The notes beneath the pieces are model-generated. The model searched no databases. It was not told the DNA's origin and was given only the letters and a program-made list of their open reading frames with translations. A stretch of 64,000 nucleotides of DNA, taken from NCBI GenBank assembly GCA_029248525.1, contig JAQWJE010000027.1:1-64000 (forward strand), written 5' to 3'. This DNA comes from Candidatus Binatia bacterium. GTDB lineage: Bacteria > Desulfobacterota > Binatia > UBA12015. Positions 30,147 through 40,659 of the stretch are shown here, in pieces. Within the stretch, counting starts at the first letter, position 1. Every line of letters begins with the position of its first letter. A program made the position numbers and the translations under genes.

Positions 30147-30586
30147 GCTAGAACCTCGACCTCGCCACCCTGAGCCTCGATCGCTTTCCGGGCTGCGCCG
30201 CTGAAGCCTTGAGCCTTCACGGTGAGCTTGCGATCAATTGATCCCTTGGCCAGAATCTTCACCGGCATATTCGTATTCCGGACCAGTCCTGCGGCACGCA
30301 GGGCTGCCGGATCCACGACACTGCCCGCCTCGAAAGCGGTAAGGCCGGAGAGGTTCACGACTTCGTATTCGGTGCGAAAGGGGTTGTAGAAACCACGCTT
30401 GGGCAAGCGACGATGCAGCGGCATCTGTCCGCCTTCGTAGCCCACTTTCGTGCTGCCACCCGCGCGAGATTTGCTGCCCTTGTGACCACGGCCAGCCGTC
30501 TTGCCCAAGCCGGAGCCCTGGCCACGACCAACGCGTTTGCGATTCTTGGAGGAACCCGCGGAGGGTCTTAAATTTGAGAGATCCAT
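30143..30586 (-). CDS. rplO: 50S ribosomal protein L15
   Basis: The 147-residue protein begins [20 protein letters not shown] and has the glycine- and basic-rich arm [20 protein letters not shown], then [15 protein letters not shown]. This ATG was chosen because it matches the family start; an in-frame start at 30730 lies inside rpmD. It is a late-assembling 23S rRNA-binding protein. It is 1 nt after rpmD and overlaps secY. Confidence 0.97.
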   Translation of the reverse strand: MDLSNLRPSAGSSKNRKRVGRGQGSGLGKTAGRGHKGSKSRAGGSTKVGYEGGQMPLHRRLPKRGFYNPFRTEYEVVNLSGLTAFEAGSVVDPAALRAAGLVRNTNMPVKILAKGSIDRKLTVKAQGFSGAARKAIEAQGGEVEVLA

Positions 30587-30587
30587 T

Positions 30588-30845
30588 TCAGACTTCCTCC
30601 ACCGCGACCAAATGGGCCACCGTGCGAATGCGGCCACGAGCTGGCTGCGAATCTTTGACAACTGCGGACGAGCCGCGCTTGCGCAGCCCGAGCCCACGCA
30701 AAGTTGCTCTCTGGCTCTGCGTCCCGCCAATCTCGCTACCGCTCAGAGTGACCTTCCAGCTCCGATCGGCAGACTCGTCGTCCTGGTTCATTCGTCGGAC
30801 GAGATCCTCGATTCGCAGACGCCGAACTTTTCCTTTTGCCGCCAT
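30588..30845 (-). CDS. rpmD: 50S ribosomal protein L30, N-terminally extended
   Basis: The L30 core occupies about residues 28-85 (WKVTLSGSEIGGTQSQRATLRGLG, RTVAHLVAVEE). The frame opens at 30845 with an AAGGA site upstream, giving 85 residues, about 25 more than usual; the extra part is basic then acidic (MAAKGKVRRLRIEDLVRRMN). An internal ATG at residue 19 would give a more usual length, but its ribosome site is poorly spaced. The choice of start is therefore uncertain. Confidence 0.9.
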   Translation of the reverse strand: MAAKGKVRRLRIEDLVRRMNQDDESADRSWKVTLSGSEIGGTQSQRATLRGLGLRKRGSSAVVKDSQPARGRIRTVAHLVAVEEV

Positions 30846-30874
30846 GGTTTTTCAGTCCTTCCCGTAGTTCCGAA

Positions 30875-31393
30875 TCAGGCGATATCGAGCTCAGCGAGCT
30901 GCTTGCCACGAGCCTCAGCCACTTCCTCGGGAGACCGCAGGTTCACGAAAGCCTCGACGGTCGCGCGAACCATATTGTGCGGATTGTTCGACCCGATACA
31001 TTTGGTCAGAACATCCTGAACGCCGGCTGCTTCCACAACCGCACGGACGCCGCCGCCAGCGATGACGCCGGTACCTGGTCCCGCGGGACGCATCATCACC
31101 TTCCCCGCGCCGTAACGGCCGACGATTCCGAAAGGAATCGTGCCTTCACGCAGAGGAACTTTGATGAGAGATTTCTTGGCCCGGTCAATCCCCTTGCGAA
31201 TCGCTTCAGGAACTTCCTTTGCCTTGCCCACACCAAAGCCGACATGCCCGGCTCCGTCACCGACCACAACGAGGGCGCCGAAACGGAATCGACGGCCACC
31301 CTTCACGACCTTGGCCACGCGGTTAATGTGAACAACTTTTTCTTTGAGATCGAGCCCCTCGGGGTCGATACGATCGCTAACGCCAACCTGCAC
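30875..31393 (-). CDS. rpsE: 30S ribosomal protein S5
   Basis: The 172-residue protein has [59 protein letters not shown] and [16 protein letters not shown], the conserved S5 blocks. It supports decoding accuracy and helicase activity at mRNA entry. Start GTG 31393 ([13 protein letters not shown]), 29 nt after rplR. Confidence 0.97.
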   Translation of the reverse strand: MQVGVSDRIDPEGLDLKEKVVHINRVAKVVKGGRRFRFGALVVVGDGAGHVGFGVGKAKEVPEAIRKGIDRAKKSLIKVPLREGTIPFGIVGRYGAGKVMMRPAGPGTGVIAGGGVRAVVEAAGVQDVLTKCIGSNNPHNMVRATVEAFVNLRSPEEVAEARGKQLAELDIA

Positions 31394-31422
31394 TTTGGTC
31401 TACTCCTGAGTTCCCGCGCGGC

Positions 31423-31791
31423 TCAAAATTCGAGGCCAGCTTCGCGTGCGGCTTCCGCCAGCATACGAACGCGTCCATGGTAGAGGAATCCGTTTCGGTC
31501 GAAAACGACCTTCTTGATTCCCGCATCGAGAGCTTTCTTGGCAACCAGAGATCCGACTTCACGAGCCGCATCCCGGTTTCCGGCGAAAGAAAGCTTGTCT
31601 TTCAGCTCTGGCGAGAGCGTGGAAGCTGCCGCCAAGGTGCGACTCATGGGATCGTCCGAGATCACCTGCGCATAGATATGATTGGAACTACGGAAGACGG
31701 TGAGCCTGGGTCTGGCCTCCGTCCCCTGTACTTTCTTGCGAACACGCGCCTTCCGGAGAAGACGACGGGGTCTACTGATTCCCTTTAACAT
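31423..31791 (-). CDS. rplR: 50S ribosomal protein L18
   Basis: The 122-residue protein starts [21 protein letters not shown] and contains [18 protein letters not shown] and [26 protein letters not shown], as in L18, which carries 5S rRNA into the ribosome. A TTG directly before this ATG could add one residue. It follows rplF by 12 nt. Confidence 0.97.
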   Translation of the reverse strand: MLKGISRPRRLLRKARVRKKVQGTEARPRLTVFRSSNHIYAQVISDDPMSRTLAAASTLSPELKDKLSFAGNRDAAREVGSLVAKKALDAGIKKVVFDRNGFLYHGRVRMLAEAAREAGLEF

Positions 31792-31803
31792 CAAAATTCT
31801 CCG

Positions 31804-32346
31804 TTAGGCTGCTGCGCCGGCCTTACCGGCTTTGCGACGCACGCGTTCTTCTGCGTACTTGATACCCTTGCCCTTGTAGGGCTCCGGCGGACGAAGTTCA
31901 CGAATTTGCGCCGCGGTCTGGCCCAGAACCTGACGATCAGGTCCATCGAGCGTGATCAACGTCTGCTTGTCGATCTTCGCCTTTACGCCATCGGGCAACT
32001 GGAACAGGATCGGGTGCGAGAAACCGAGATTGAAGAGGATGGTATCCCCCTTCAGTTCGGCGCGGAAACCAACTCCGTTGATCTCCAGAACCCGGGTAAA
32101 TCCCTGACTGACACCGGTCACGGCATTCGCGATGAGAACTCGCAGCAAGCCGTGTAACGAGCGTTCCTGACGGCTGTCGCCCTGACGCTTTACAACAACC
32201 TTGCCGTCCGCCTGCTCCACGGTCAGCTGTTCCGGAATTGCGATTGCGGACTCCCCTCGGGAGCCTTTTACACCGACAGAACCGTCTCCGATCGAAACAG
32301 TCACTCCGTCTGGTACGCTTATGGGAAGTCTACCCACCCTAGACAT
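31804..32346 (-). CDS. rplF: 50S ribosomal protein L6
   Basis: The 180-residue protein has the two alpha/beta repeats of L6: SRVGRLPISVPDGVTV to QGFTRVLEINGVGFRAEL, then LNLG-type FSHPILFQLPDGVKA and the C-terminal signature ELRPPEPYKGKGIKYAEE. It binds near the sarcin-ricin loop. Gap of 44 nt to rpsH. Confidence 0.98.
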   Translation of the reverse strand: MSRVGRLPISVPDGVTVSIGDGSVGVKGSRGESAIAIPEQLTVEQADGKVVVKRQGDSRQERSLHGLLRVLIANAVTGVSQGFTRVLEINGVGFRAELKGDTILFNLGFSHPILFQLPDGVKAKIDKQTLITLDGPDRQVLGQTAAQIRELRPPEPYKGKGIKYAEERVRRKAGKAGAAA

Positions 32347-32390
32347 GATCTTCCTTCCTGACCCTCAGGTCCGATGATGCTTGCGTCCGT

Positions 32391-32786
32391 CTACCAGACG
32401 GCGCAAAGCACCTCGCCACCGACCTTGCGCGCACGCGCTTCCCGGTCGGTGATCAAGCCCTGAGGCGTTGACAAAATACTGACACCCAGGCCGCCGCGTA
32501 CGCGCGGTGCATCTGCTGCGCCAACGTATACCCGCAGACTTGGCTTGCTGCGCCTTTCGAGTCCCGTGATTACCGGCTTGCGATCGGCACCGTAAACCAA
32601 GCCCAGACGAATCTGGCGCTGCACGCCCTCGCCAACGGTCGTCACGTCCTTGAGATACCCTTCTCGCACCAGCACTTTGGACAAATTCTCCTTGATGCGG
32701 GAGTAAGGGATATCCACTCTTTCCTTACGAGCCTGACATGCATTACGAATGCGTGTCAGTAAATCTGCTATCGGATCTGTAAGCAT
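32391..32786 (-). CDS. rpsH: 30S ribosomal protein S8
   Basis: The 131-residue protein begins [29 protein letters not shown] and ends with [28 protein letters not shown], both S8 signatures. It is a primary 16S rRNA binder, and in E. coli it represses the spc operon at the rplE start. It follows rpsN by 21 nt. Confidence 0.98.
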   Translation of the reverse strand: MLTDPIADLLTRIRNACQARKERVDIPYSRIKENLSKVLVREGYLKDVTTVGEGVQRQIRLGLVYGADRKPVITGLERRSKPSLRVYVGAADAPRVRGGLGVSILSTPQGLITDREARARKVGGEVLCAVW

Positions 32787-32807
32787 CGAAACCCTCCAAC
32801 TACCGAG

Positions 32808-32993
32808 CTACCAGCTCGCCTTGGTCATGCCCGGAATCTCGCCGCGCAGCGCCAATTGGCGCAGGCAGATCCTGCAAAGTTTGAATTTCCTGTAAACACC
32901 GCGGGGTCTCCCGCAGGACAGGCAGCGATTATAACTGCGTACCGCGAACTTTGGAGTTCGAGCCGCTTTGATTCGCATCGAGGTCTTGGCCAT
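32808..32993 (-). CDS. rpsN: 30S ribosomal protein S14, zinc-binding type
   Basis: The 61-residue protein carries C-x2-C and C-x2-C pairs ([36 protein letters not shown]), so this is the short zinc (type Z, C+) S14 rather than the 100-residue zinc-free form. It assembles into the 30S head. It lies 15 nt after rplE. Confidence 0.98.
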   Translation of the reverse strand: MAKTSMRIKAARTPKFAVRSYNRCLSCGRPRGVYRKFKLCRICLRQLALRGEIPGMTKASW

Positions 32994-33008
32994 CGCGCTT
33001 TTCCGCCT

Positions 33009-33575
33009 CTAATTCTTTCGGAAGGGCATACCCAGCGCACGAAGAAGGGCGAGGCCCTCGCTATCCGTTCTCGCTGTGGTGACGACGGTGATCGTCATCC
33101 CCTTCACTTTGTCGACTTTGTCGATATCAATCTCGGGGAAGATCGTTTGATCGTTCAGCCCCATCGAAAAATTGCCGCGACCGTCGAACCCCTTGTCGCT
33201 GACACCCTTGAAATCTCTGACTCGAGGAAGAGCCGAGCTGATCAACCGATCGATAAACTCGAACATCCGATTGCCGCGCAATGTAACCATCGCGCCGATC
33301 GGCATACCTTCGCGGAGCTTGAAGTTCGCGATTGCTTTCTTGGCACGAGTCACAACCGGCTTCTGACCCGTGATCGTTGCCAACTCGACGACTGCTGTAT
33401 CGAGGATTTTGGCATTCTGGATCGCGTCGCCCAGCCCCATATTGAGAACGATCTTGTCGAGGCGGGGAACTTCGTTGATGTTCCCCAACTCCAAATCCTT
33501 CTGGAGCTGCACCTGCATGCTCTCATGATAAACTTTCCGGAGCCGTGCCACCGGAGCTGCTGTTGCTTCACCCAT
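33009..33575 (-). CDS. rplE: 50S ribosomal protein L5
   Basis: The 188-residue protein has the L5 blocks [51 protein letters not shown] and [14 protein letters not shown]. It binds 5S rRNA with L18. The first 12 residues ([12 protein letters not shown]) are a short addition. Its start overlaps the end of rplX by 8 nt. Confidence 0.98.
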   Translation of the reverse strand: MGEATAAPVARLRKVYHESMQVQLQKDLELGNINEVPRLDKIVLNMGLGDAIQNAKILDTAVVELATITGQKPVVTRAKKAIANFKLREGMPIGAMVTLRGNRMFEFIDRLISSALPRVRDFKGVSDKGFDGRGNFSMGLNDQTIFPEIDIDKVDKVKGMTITVVTTARTDSEGLALLRALGMPFRKN

Positions 33576-33933
33576 CGATCAACTCTTTGCTTCTCCGGCT
33601 GACCCGGACCTTGGTGCCGTCTTCCAGGATTTTCATCCCGATACGCGTCGGCTCGTTTGATTTGGGACATACGATCATGAGATTCGAGAGATGAATCGAA
33701 GCCTCTTTCTCGATAATCCCGCCAGCCTGCTGGCCCTGACCCTTGGAATGACGCTTCACCATGTTCAGGCGCTCGACCTTGGCGCGATTTTTAGCCGCAA
33801 GAATCTCGATCACCTTGCCCGTCTTGCCGCGGTCCTTGCCGGCGATGACCAGAACATTATCACCCTTGCGAATGCGGGTCGGTGTCCGCTCCGGGCGCTG
33901 CGCCCAGGCTTTCAATTTGGACATCGTACTCAT
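33568..33933 (-). CDS. rplX: 50S ribosomal protein L24
   Basis: The protein has a KOW domain: [22 protein letters not shown], then [21 protein letters not shown] and [15 protein letters not shown]. At 121 residues it is somewhat longer than usual because of an N-terminal [18 protein letters not shown]; an internal ATG at codon 4 is an equal start candidate. It initiates 50S assembly near the exit tunnel. Confidence 0.97.
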   Translation of the reverse strand: MSTMSKLKAWAQRPERTPTRIRKGDNVLVIAGKDRGKTGKVIEILAAKNRAKVERLNMVKRHSKGQGQQAGGIIEKEASIHLSNLMIVCPKSNEPTRIGMKILEDGTKVRVSRRSKELIDG

Positions 33934-33939
33934 CTCCCC

Positions 33940-34308
33940 CTAGATCACTTCCGGAGCGAGAGAGACGATCTTCATGAACTTCTTCCCTCGCAATTCCCGA
34001 GCGACCGGTCCAAAAATACGCGTGCCGACCGGCTCGCGATTGTTGTCGATCAAAACGGCTGAGTTGTTGTCGAAACGGATATAGGACCCATCCGGGCGAC
34101 CTACTTCCTTCGCGGTGCGAACAACCACAGCCTTGACCACGTCGCCTTTTTTCACCTTGGAATTGGGCTGCGCTTCTTTCACCGAGCCAACGATCACGTC
34201 CCCGATCGAGGCGTAGCGACGGCGACTGCCGCCCAGCACCTTGATGCATAGGAGTCGTTTGGCGCCGGAGTTGTCGGCGATCTGCAATACGCTTTCTGTC
34301 TGGACCAT
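33940..34308 (-). CDS. rplN: 50S ribosomal protein L14
   Basis: The 122-residue protein starts [28 protein letters not shown], with [29 protein letters not shown], the standard L14 sequence. It sits at the subunit interface. It lies between rpsQ (22 nt) and rplX (6 nt). Confidence 0.98.
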   Translation of the reverse strand: MVQTESVLQIADNSGAKRLLCIKVLGGSRRRYASIGDVIVGSVKEAQPNSKVKKGDVVKAVVVRTAKEVGRPDGSYIRFDNNSAVLIDNNREPVGTRIFGPVARELRGKKFMKIVSLAPEVI

Positions 34309-34330
34309 TTTAGTTCATCCGATCCTTGAG

Positions 34331-34585
34331 CTACTCGGCGGCCTTGCGCTGGATGGACTGCACCGCCCAGCGTTTGTCCTTGGAAATCGGCCGAGTCTCG
34401 ACAATTTCCACGACGTCGCCGACGTTACAGCGGTTCTGTTCATCGTGCGCCTTGAAGTTCTTTCTCGCGCGAACGTACTTCCGGTACTTCGGATGCTTCA
34501 CGAGGCGTTCGACGCGAACGACGACGGTTTTATCCATCTTGTCCGAAACGACCACGCCGGAGCGATGTTTTCGATGTTGATCCAT
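34331..34585 (-). CDS. rpsQ: 30S ribosomal protein S17
   Basis: The 84-residue OB-fold protein has [24 protein letters not shown] and [23 protein letters not shown], the S17 signature. It is a primary 16S rRNA binder. The start is 14 nt after rpmC. Confidence 0.98.
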   Translation of the reverse strand: MDQHRKHRSGVVVSDKMDKTVVVRVERLVKHPKYRKYVRARKNFKAHDEQNRCNVGDVVEIVETRPISKDKRWAVQSIQRKAAE

Positions 34586-34599
34586 AGTTAGTACCGCCG

Positions 34600-34800
34600 T
34601 CAGCCTTCGCTCGAAGCCTTGCGCTCCGCCTTGATCGTGAGCACGCGGGCAAGATCCCGCCGCGCTACTCGACCGGCCATCTTGTTCTCGGTCTGGCCGG
34701 CGGCCATCCGGAGACGAAGACGGAAGGTCTCTTCTCGCAAATCTTTCTCTTTTTGATCGAGTTCGGGATCACCGAGCTCACGAATTTCTTTAGGCCGCAT
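34600..34800 (-). CDS. rpmC: 50S ribosomal protein L29
   Basis: The 66-residue protein starts [21 protein letters not shown] and contains [15 protein letters not shown] and LTIKAERK, the helical hairpin of L29 at the exit tunnel. The ATG at 34800 overlaps the end of rplP by 11 nt; an in-frame start 30 nt upstream lies deeper in rplP and adds no family sequence. Confidence 0.96.
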   Translation of the reverse strand: MRPKEIRELGDPELDQKEKDLREETFRLRLRMAAGQTENKMAGRVARRDLARVLTIKAERKASSEG

Positions 34801-35209
34801 GCTGTCCTCGCTCGGAGAATCGGGTTTCAATCGGCAGCTTGTTGGCTGCCAGACGGAAGGCTTCCTTTGCCGTTTTGGCGTCGACGCCTTCCATCTCGAA
34901 GAGGATTCGTCCCGGCTTGATGATGGCGACCCAGAAATCAGGAGCGCCCTTACCCTTGCCCATTCGAGTTTCAGCGGGCTTCTTGGTCATGGGTTTGTCC
35001 GGGAAAACTCGAATCCAGACGCGCCCGCCACGCTTGATATGACGCGTGACAGCGATACGAGCCGCCTCGATCTGCCGTGCGGTAATCCAACCCCGACCGA
35101 CAGCCTGAAGACCGTAATCACCGAAAGCCAACGAGGAACCGCGCCAGGCAGTCCCGCTGCGTCGACCCTTCTGGATCTTTCTGTATTTTACCTTCTTGGG
35201 CGAAAGCAT
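34790..35209 (-). CDS. rplP: 50S ribosomal protein L16
   Basis: The 139-residue protein begins [24 protein letters not shown] and has [25 protein letters not shown] and [24 protein letters not shown], typical of L16, which positions tRNA at the A site. The C-terminal end overlaps rpmC. Confidence 0.98.
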   Translation of the reverse strand: MLSPKKVKYRKIQKGRRSGTAWRGSSLAFGDYGLQAVGRGWITARQIEAARIAVTRHIKRGGRVWIRVFPDKPMTKKPAETRMGKGKGAPDFWVAIIKPGRILFEMEGVDAKTAKEAFRLAANKLPIETRFSERGQHAA

Positions 35210-35218
35210 GATCTCTTC

Positions 35219-35878
35219 CTATGCGCCGCTGGCCTGGCGCTGCTCTTCGTCCTTGGAAAGGACGTCGCCGCGCATGACCCAGCATTTGATTCCGATAATT
35301 CCGGCTGTGGTCTTCGCCTCAGCCTGCCCGTAACTAATATCCGCTCGGAGAGTATGGAGAGGCACCCGGCCCTCACGATACCACTCTCGCCGTGCAATCT
35401 CGTGACCACCGAGTCGACCGGAAGCCTGAATACGAACGCCTTGGGCGCCCATACGCATGGCGCGGGCAACGGCCTCTTTCATCGCTCGACGGAATGCGAC
35501 CCGCCGCTCGAGTTGCAAAGCGACGTTTTCGGCCACCAATTGAGCATCCACGTCCGGACGGCGGACCTCGATGATGTTGATGAAAGCTTCGCGCCCCATC
35601 AACTTGTTCAATTCGGCCTTCAGCTTCTCGATCTCGGCGCCCTTCTTGCCGATCACCAGCCCCGGCCTGGCGGTGTGAATATTCACCTTGGCCTTGCCAG
35701 CGGCACGCTCGATCTCCACGCGAGAGATCCCGGCGTGATAAAGGCGCTTTTTGATGAAGCGACGAACTCGAATGTCTTCGTGAAGGAGCTCTCCGAAATC
35801 TCGCTTGGCGAACCAACGAGAGTCCCAGTTCTCAATCACACCGACTCGGAAGCCCTTGGGATGCGTTTTCTGTCCCAT
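35219..35878 (-). CDS. rpsC: 30S ribosomal protein S3
   Basis: The 219-residue protein has the start [22 protein letters not shown], the KH domain with [21 protein letters not shown], and the C-terminal domain with [23 protein letters not shown] and [19 protein letters not shown]. It lines the mRNA entry site. It follows rplV by 4 nt. Confidence 0.98.
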   Translation of the reverse strand: MGQKTHPKGFRVGVIENWDSRWFAKRDFGELLHEDIRVRRFIKKRLYHAGISRVEIERAAGKAKVNIHTARPGLVIGKKGAEIEKLKAELNKLMGREAFINIIEVRRPDVDAQLVAENVALQLERRVAFRRAMKEAVARAMRMGAQGVRIQASGRLGGHEIARREWYREGRVPLHTLRADISYGQAEAKTTAGIIGIKCWVMRGDVLSKDEEQRQASGA

Positions 35879-35882
35879 AGTC

Positions 35883-36230
35883 TTAACTCTGCCCCGTCTG
35901 TTTCTCGTCGACGATGACGGTAATATGGCTGCTTCTCTTGTTGATCTTGGTTGCCCGGCCTTGCGCCCGGGGAAGCATGCGCTTCAATGTCGGCCCCTCG
36001 TCCACCCAGCAGCGGGTAACTATGAGCTCATCGACATCCACGTTTTTGGTGTCTTCGGCGTTCGCAACAGCGGAACGCAAAGTTTTGGCCACGATCCGTG
36101 CGGCCTTTTTGGGCGTAAATTCCAGAACCGAGAGGGCCTCTTCGACCTTCCGACCGCGGATCATGTCCACAATCAAACGTGCCTTCTGCGGTGAAATTCG
36201 TACGAACCGAGTGCTTGCGCGCGTTTCCAT
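35883..36230 (-). CDS. rplV: 50S ribosomal protein L22
   Basis: The 115-residue protein contains [38 protein letters not shown] and the extended loop end [26 protein letters not shown], which reaches into the exit tunnel in L22. Spacing to rpsS is 12 nt. Confidence 0.98.
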   Translation of the reverse strand: METRASTRFVRISPQKARLIVDMIRGRKVEEALSVLEFTPKKAARIVAKTLRSAVANAEDTKNVDVDELIVTRCWVDEGPTLKRMLPRAQGRATKINKRSSHITVIVDEKQTGQS

Positions 36231-36242
36231 GATCTCTACCCG

Positions 36243-36530
36243 CTAGCGACGCGTCTTGGCGTCGGATTTCCGATCGCCCGCGTGTCCGTGGAAGGTCCGC
36301 GTCGGCGCAAATTCGCCAAGCTTGTGACCGACCATATTCTCGGTGATGAAGGTCGGAATAAACTTCCGGCCATTGTGAACGGCAATCGTATGTCCCAGCA
36401 TATCGGGGGTAATCGTCGAACGGCGTGACCAGGTCGGAATGACCTTTTTGTCGCCGCTCGCATTCATACCGTCAACCTTCTTTTGAAGATGGTCGTCAAT
36501 GAATGGGCCTTTTTTGACCGAGCGTGGCAT
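36243..36530 (-). CDS. rpsS: 30S ribosomal protein S19
   Basis: The 95-residue protein starts [21 protein letters not shown] and has [21 protein letters not shown] and [23 protein letters not shown], the S19 signature. It forms the head complex with S13. It follows rplB by 18 nt. Confidence 0.98.
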   Translation of the reverse strand: MPRSVKKGPFIDDHLQKKVDGMNASGDKKVIPTWSRRSTITPDMLGHTIAVHNGRKFIPTFITENMVGHKLGEFAPTRTFHGHAGDRKSDAKTRR

Positions 36531-36548
36531 CTCTAAACGTCCTCCGGC

Positions 36549-37382
36549 CTACTTTTTCTTGCGACGCTGTACGATAAATTGCGTCGTGCGCTTATTGCGT
36601 CGAGTTTTGTAACCCTTGGTGGGCATGCCCCACGGGGATGTCGGATGGTTGCCACCCTTGGATCGGCCTTCGCCACCACCATGGGGGTGATCGACCGGGT
36701 TCATGGCGGTGCCGCGAACCTTTGAGCGCCGGCCCAGCCAGCGATTGCGTCCGGCCTTACCGATCTTGGTATTTTCGTGCTCGGTGTTCCCGACCTGACC
36801 TACCGTCGCGCGACAGTCGATCAGGACCCTCCGTTGCTCACCCGAGGGCAGCTTGACTTGAGCATAGCGGCCTTCCTTGGCCATCAACTGAGCGGAGCCA
36901 CCAGCACTGCGAACCAACTGGCCACCCTTGCCCACCTTCAGCTCGATATTGTGAATAATCGTACCGAGAGGGATATCGGAAAGCTGCAGGCAGTTGCCCG
37001 GCTGGATATCGGCTTCGGGACCGGCCAAAACCGTATCACCGACCGACAAGCCCACCGGAGCCAGAATATAAGCCTGGGCACCGTCGGCATACTTCAACAG
37101 AGCGAGATTGGCGCTGCGGTTCGGATCGTAGTCGATCGAGGCGACGCGGGAGGGGATTCCAACCTTGTCCCGACGGAAATCGACCTCACGATAGAGACGC
37201 TTGTGACCACCACCGCGATGTCGCGTGGTAATGCGCCCGTTGCTGTTGCGGCCGCCGGTTTTGGCGTTCAGCCTTCCGGTCAGCGCACGTGGGGACTTCT
37301 CCTTGGAGAGTCCGGAAAGATCGCGAGAGGTCTGAAAACGACGTCCCGGCGAAGTAGGATTATAACGGCGGCCTTTACGCAT
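36549..37382 (-). CDS. rplB: 50S ribosomal protein L2
   Basis: The 277-residue protein has [20 protein letters not shown], the SH3-like core, RTALRGTA-type [20 protein letters not shown] with the conserved His near the peptidyl-transferase centre, and [15 protein letters not shown] at the end. It is required for subunit joining and peptide bond formation. It lies 8 nt after rplW. Confidence 0.98.
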   Translation of the reverse strand: MRKGRRYNPTSPGRRFQTSRDLSGLSKEKSPRALTGRLNAKTGGRNSNGRITTRHRGGGHKRLYREVDFRRDKVGIPSRVASIDYDPNRSANLALLKYADGAQAYILAPVGLSVGDTVLAGPEADIQPGNCLQLSDIPLGTIIHNIELKVGKGGQLVRSAGGSAQLMAKEGRYAQVKLPSGEQRRVLIDCRATVGQVGNTEHENTKIGKAGRNRWLGRRSKVRGTAMNPVDHPHGGGEGRSKGGNHPTSPWGMPTKGYKTRRNKRTTQFIVQRRKKK

Positions 37383-37390
37383 GATTAGCC

Positions 37391-37681
37391 TCAGGCACCC
37401 TCAAAGAAGTCAATGCTATGGCCCTCGGAGAGGGTCACGTATGCCTTCTTCCAGGAAGGTTTACGGCCAACGTGGCGACCGACGCGCCGCGTTTTACCCA
37501 GCAGACGACTCGTTCGGACTTTCTCGACTTTGACCTCGAAAAATTCCTCGATTGCATGCTTGATCTCGACCTTGTTTGCTCCCGATGCGACCTTGAAGAG
37601 AAACTGGTTACCTTGCTCCCCAACCAGGGTTCCCTTCTCCGTGATCAGCGGAGCCAGAATAATTTCCGAATAATGCTTCAT
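37391..37681 (-). CDS. rplW: 50S ribosomal protein L23
   Basis: The 96-residue protein has [25 protein letters not shown] and [21 protein letters not shown], with the basic loop [21 protein letters not shown]. It is the docking site for trigger factor and SRP at the exit tunnel. Its start overlaps the rplD stop (ATGA). Confidence 0.98.
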   Translation of the reverse strand: MKHYSEIILAPLITEKGTLVGEQGNQFLFKVASGANKVEIKHAIEEFFEVKVEKVRTSRLLGKTRRVGRHVGRKPSWKKAYVTLSEGHSIDFFEGA

Positions 37682-38313
37682 GCGTTCAACCGTTCCGCCA
37701 ACGCCTGAACGGCGTCGGGCGTCAGAATCAAATTCTTGTGGCCGAGAACATCAAGGACGTTTACACCCTCGGGTCGAAGAACCTTGACTCTGGGGATGTT
37801 GCGGGCCGCGAGCTCGAGAGCTTCGTTAGGCTGATCACCGGAACCACTGACGATCAGCGTTGAACCCTCGAGTTCCAATTTGGACAGCATGGCGACAACG
37901 CTCTTGGTCTTGGCTTCCGGTAGCTCGATCGCATCCACAATTGTGAGTGCACCGTTGCGTTGGCGGTCGGAAAGAACAGCCTTGATCGCAACCTTCCGAG
38001 CCTTCGCCGGAAGAGAATAACCATAATTCCGAGGCTGGGGTCCAAAGACCACGGCGCCACCTTCCCAGAGAGGAGAACGGCTGGAGCCAGCGCGAGCGCG
38101 ACCCGTACCCTTCTGCTTCCAGGGCTTGGCTCCGCCACCAGACACGAAATGGCGCGTTTTTGTCGCGTGCGTGCCGGCGCGTCGCTGCGCCTGCTGCATT
38201 TTCACGACTTCGTACACGAGGTGATCGCGAGGGCCTTCGGCAAAGATCTCGGGGAGGTCCATCTCACCCTTCGCTCCGCCGTCAATTGCCCGCAAGGGAG
38301 CTGTAACACTCAT
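37678..38313 (-). CDS. rplD: 50S ribosomal protein L4
   Basis: The 211-residue protein has the extended basic loop KTRHFVSGGGAKPWKQKGTG, RAGSSRSPLWEGGAVVFGP and the C-terminal domain SGSGDQPNEALELAARN to GVNVLDVLGHKNLILT. In E. coli L4 also represses its own S10 operon; a leader for that here would have to lie upstream of rpsJ, where only 11 nt separate it from tuf. Overlaps rplC and rplW by ATGA. Confidence 0.97.
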   Translation of the reverse strand: MSVTAPLRAIDGGAKGEMDLPEIFAEGPRDHLVYEVVKMQQAQRRAGTHATKTRHFVSGGGAKPWKQKGTGRARAGSSRSPLWEGGAVVFGPQPRNYGYSLPAKARKVAIKAVLSDRQRNGALTIVDAIELPEAKTKSVVAMLSKLELEGSTLIVSGSGDQPNEALELAARNIPRVKVLRPEGVNVLDVLGHKNLILTPDAVQALAERLNA

Positions 38314-38999
38314 GACAACACCTCAAGCGGAGCTGCCGGTCGAATCACAACCAGACCGCCATTAGGTCCCGGGACCGAGCCCTTGACCAGCAGGACATTC
38401 TGTTCTCCGCGAATCTGCATCAGCTTGAGATTGCGAGTCGTGATCTTCTCGTTGCCATACTGACCCGGCATTTTCTTGCCTCGGAACACGCGTCCAGGGT
38501 AGGAAGCGTTGCCGATCGAGCCACCATGTCGGAAGAACTCGTGCGAACCGTGAGTGGCGCGAACTCCGTGGAAACCATGACGCTTCATCACACCCGTGAA
38601 GCCACGCCCCTTGCTGGTTCCGCTTACGTTCACCAAGTCACCATCAGCGAAGACATCACCGACCGAAACTGTGGCTCCCAACTCGAGATCGCCGGCACCC
38701 TGAAACTCCTGCAGGTGGCGGAAGGTTCCCTTGCCGGCTGCGTCTGCGTGTCCGATGCGGGCCTTGCTTTCACGCTTGGCCTTCGAAGACTCAAAGCCTA
38801 GCTGGACAGCATCATAGCCATCCCGACCGGCAGTCTTCTTCTGCACGACGACACAAGGACCTGCTTCGATCACTGTGACCGCAATCGCTTCGCCCGAAGG
38901 CGTAAGCAGCTGGGTCATACCGACCTTGCGACCCATCAGCCCCAGTCTCTTGCGAGCCGGTGCCGGGCCCATTTCGGCTACTGCTTCAGCCGATGCCAT
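38310..38999 (-). CDS. rplC: 50S ribosomal protein L3
   Basis: The L3 core starts near residue 18 (KRLGLMGRKVGMTQLLTPSG) and has VSGTSKGRGFTGVMKRHGFHG, THGSHEFFRHGGSIG and MPGQYGNEKITTRNLKL. Three in-frame ATGs are close together. The third, at 38999 (MASAEAVAEMG, 229 residues), is the one correctly spaced from a G-rich ribosome site. The Ala- and Glu-rich head of about 15 residues is a family-atypical addition. Confidence 0.95.
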   Translation of the reverse strand: MASAEAVAEMGPAPARKRLGLMGRKVGMTQLLTPSGEAIAVTVIEAGPCVVVQKKTAGRDGYDAVQLGFESSKAKRESKARIGHADAAGKGTFRHLQEFQGAGDLELGATVSVGDVFADGDLVNVSGTSKGRGFTGVMKRHGFHGVRATHGSHEFFRHGGSIGNASYPGRVFRGKKMPGQYGNEKITTRNLKLMQIRGEQNVLLVKGSVPGPNGGLVVIRPAAPLEVLS

Positions 39000-39066
39000 C
39001 GGCATACCCCCCTGCATATCGAGAATTCATTATGAAATTTATCGCTTTCTGCGAAATCCGCCCGAC

Positions 39067-39375
39067 CTACTGAAGCCGGATCTCGACGTCGACACCTGCC
39101 GACAAATCGAGTTTGCCCAACGCATCGATCGTTTGCTGGGTAGGATCAAGGATGTCCAAGAGCCGCTTATGCGTTCGGATTTCGAAATGCTCTCTCGACT
39201 TTTTGTCGACGTGCGGAGAGCGGTTAACCGTGTACCTTTCGATCCGAGTCGGAAGCGGCACCGGCCCGGCCAGACGACCGCCCGTGCGCCGGACGGTATC
39301 CACGATCTCGCGGACCGACTGGTCGAGCAGACGGTAATCATAGGCCTTGAGCCGAATACGGATTCTATCGTTCAT
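39067..39375 (-). CDS. rpsJ: 30S ribosomal protein S10 (NusE)
   Basis: The 102-residue protein begins [21 protein letters not shown] and has [24 protein letters not shown] and [20 protein letters not shown], the S10 signature. S10 also links ribosomes to RNA polymerase by binding NusG (encoded in this window). It sits 11 nt after tuf, so the S10 cluster has no separate leader here. Confidence 0.98.
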   Translation of the reverse strand: MNDRIRIRLKAYDYRLLDQSVREIVDTVRRTGGRLAGPVPLPTRIERYTVNRSPHVDKKSREHFEIRTHKRLLDILDPTQQTIDALGKLDLSAGVDVEIRLQ

Positions 39376-39386
39376 AGTAAGACCGA

Positions 39387-40577
39387 CTACTCGAGAATCT
39401 TGCTGACCACTCCGGCGCCGACGGTTCGGCCACCTTCGCGGATAGAGAACTTCAGACCCTCATCCATCGCGATCGGCGTGATGAGTTCGACGGTCACCTT
39501 GATGTTGTCACCAGGCATCACCATCTCCGTACCTTCCGGGAGATTGAGAATACCGGTCACATCCGTCGTGCGGAAGTAGAACTGAGGACGATAGCCGTTG
39601 AAGACCGGCGTATGACGACCGCCTTCTTCCTTGGTCAGAGCGTAAATCTCGGCCTCGTACTTCGTATGAGGGGTGATCGAACCGGGCTTGGCCAGAACCT
39701 GACCGCGCTCGATATCTTCACGCTTCACGCCGCGGAGGAGTGCACCGATATTGTCGCCGGCCTGTCCTTCGTCGAGGAGCTTGCGGAACATCTCGACGCC
39801 CGTGCAAGTGGTCTTTTCCGTCGGCTTGATGCCCACGATCTCGACCTCTTCACCGACCTTGACGATACCTGCTTCGACACGACCCGTGGCAACTGTGCCG
39901 CGACCCGAGATCGAGAAGACATCCTCAATCGGCATCAGGAACGGAGCATCGATCGCTCGGACCGGATCCGGGAAGTACGTGTCCAACGTCTCCATCAACT
40001 TCGAGATCGCGCCCGTGCCGAGGTCACTGGTGTCTCCCTCGAGGGCCTTGAGTGCGCTCCCCGGAATGACAGGAACATCGTCTCCCGGGAAATCGTACTT
40101 GGACAGCAACTCACGGACCTCAAGCTCAACCAATTCGAGGAGCTCTTCGTCTTCGACTGCGTCACATTTGTTCATGAAAACAACGATCTTGGGCACGCCC
40201 ACCTGACGGGCGAGCAGGATGTGCTCGCGCGTTTGCGGCATGGGACCGTCGGTTGCGGCAACGACGAGGATGGCCCCGTCCATTTGCGCTGCTCCCGTGA
40301 TCATATTCTTCACGTAGTCGGCATGACCCGGGCAATCGACGTGCGCATAGTGACGCGCCTCGGATTCGTACTCCACGTGTGCGGTAGAAATCGTTATACC
40401 GCGGGCCCGCTCTTCCGGAGCCTTGTCGATGCTATCGAACGCAGCGTACTCACCAAGATTCTTCTCAGCCTGCGTCTTCGTGATCGCAGCCGTGAGCGTC
40501 GTCTTACCGTGGTCGATGTGTCCGATCGTGCCGACGTTTACATGCGGCTTGGTGCGCTCGAACTTTTCCTTGGACAT
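39387..40577 (-). CDS. tuf: Elongation factor Tu
   Basis: The 396-residue GTPase has G1 GHIDHGKT (19-26), [31 protein letters not shown] and NKCD, then domains 2 and 3 with [11 protein letters not shown] and [20 protein letters not shown]. It delivers aminoacyl-tRNA to the ribosome. This is the only tuf copy in the window; the usual second position, between tRNA-Thr and tRNA-Trp upstream of secE, is empty. Confidence 0.98.
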   Translation of the reverse strand: MSKEKFERTKPHVNVGTIGHIDHGKTTLTAAITKTQAEKNLGEYAAFDSIDKAPEERARGITISTAHVEYESEARHYAHVDCPGHADYVKNMITGAAQMDGAILVVAATDGPMPQTREHILLARQVGVPKIVVFMNKCDAVEDEELLELVELEVRELLSKYDFPGDDVPVIPGSALKALEGDTSDLGTGAISKLMETLDTYFPDPVRAIDAPFLMPIEDVFSISGRGTVATGRVEAGIVKVGEEVEIVGIKPTEKTTCTGVEMFRKLLDEGQAGDNIGALLRGVKREDIERGQVLAKPGSITPHTKYEAEIYALTKEEGGRHTPVFNGYRPQFYFRTTDVTGILNLPEGTEMVMPGDNIKVTVELITPIAMDEGLKFSIREGGRTVGAGVVSKILE

Positions 40578-40659
40578 CTGAGTCTCTCCCCGTTTGAGCC
40601 GGACATTCCGTCCGACCCGCGAGCCCCTATATGGAGTCTCGCAACCCTAAGTTTTTGAT

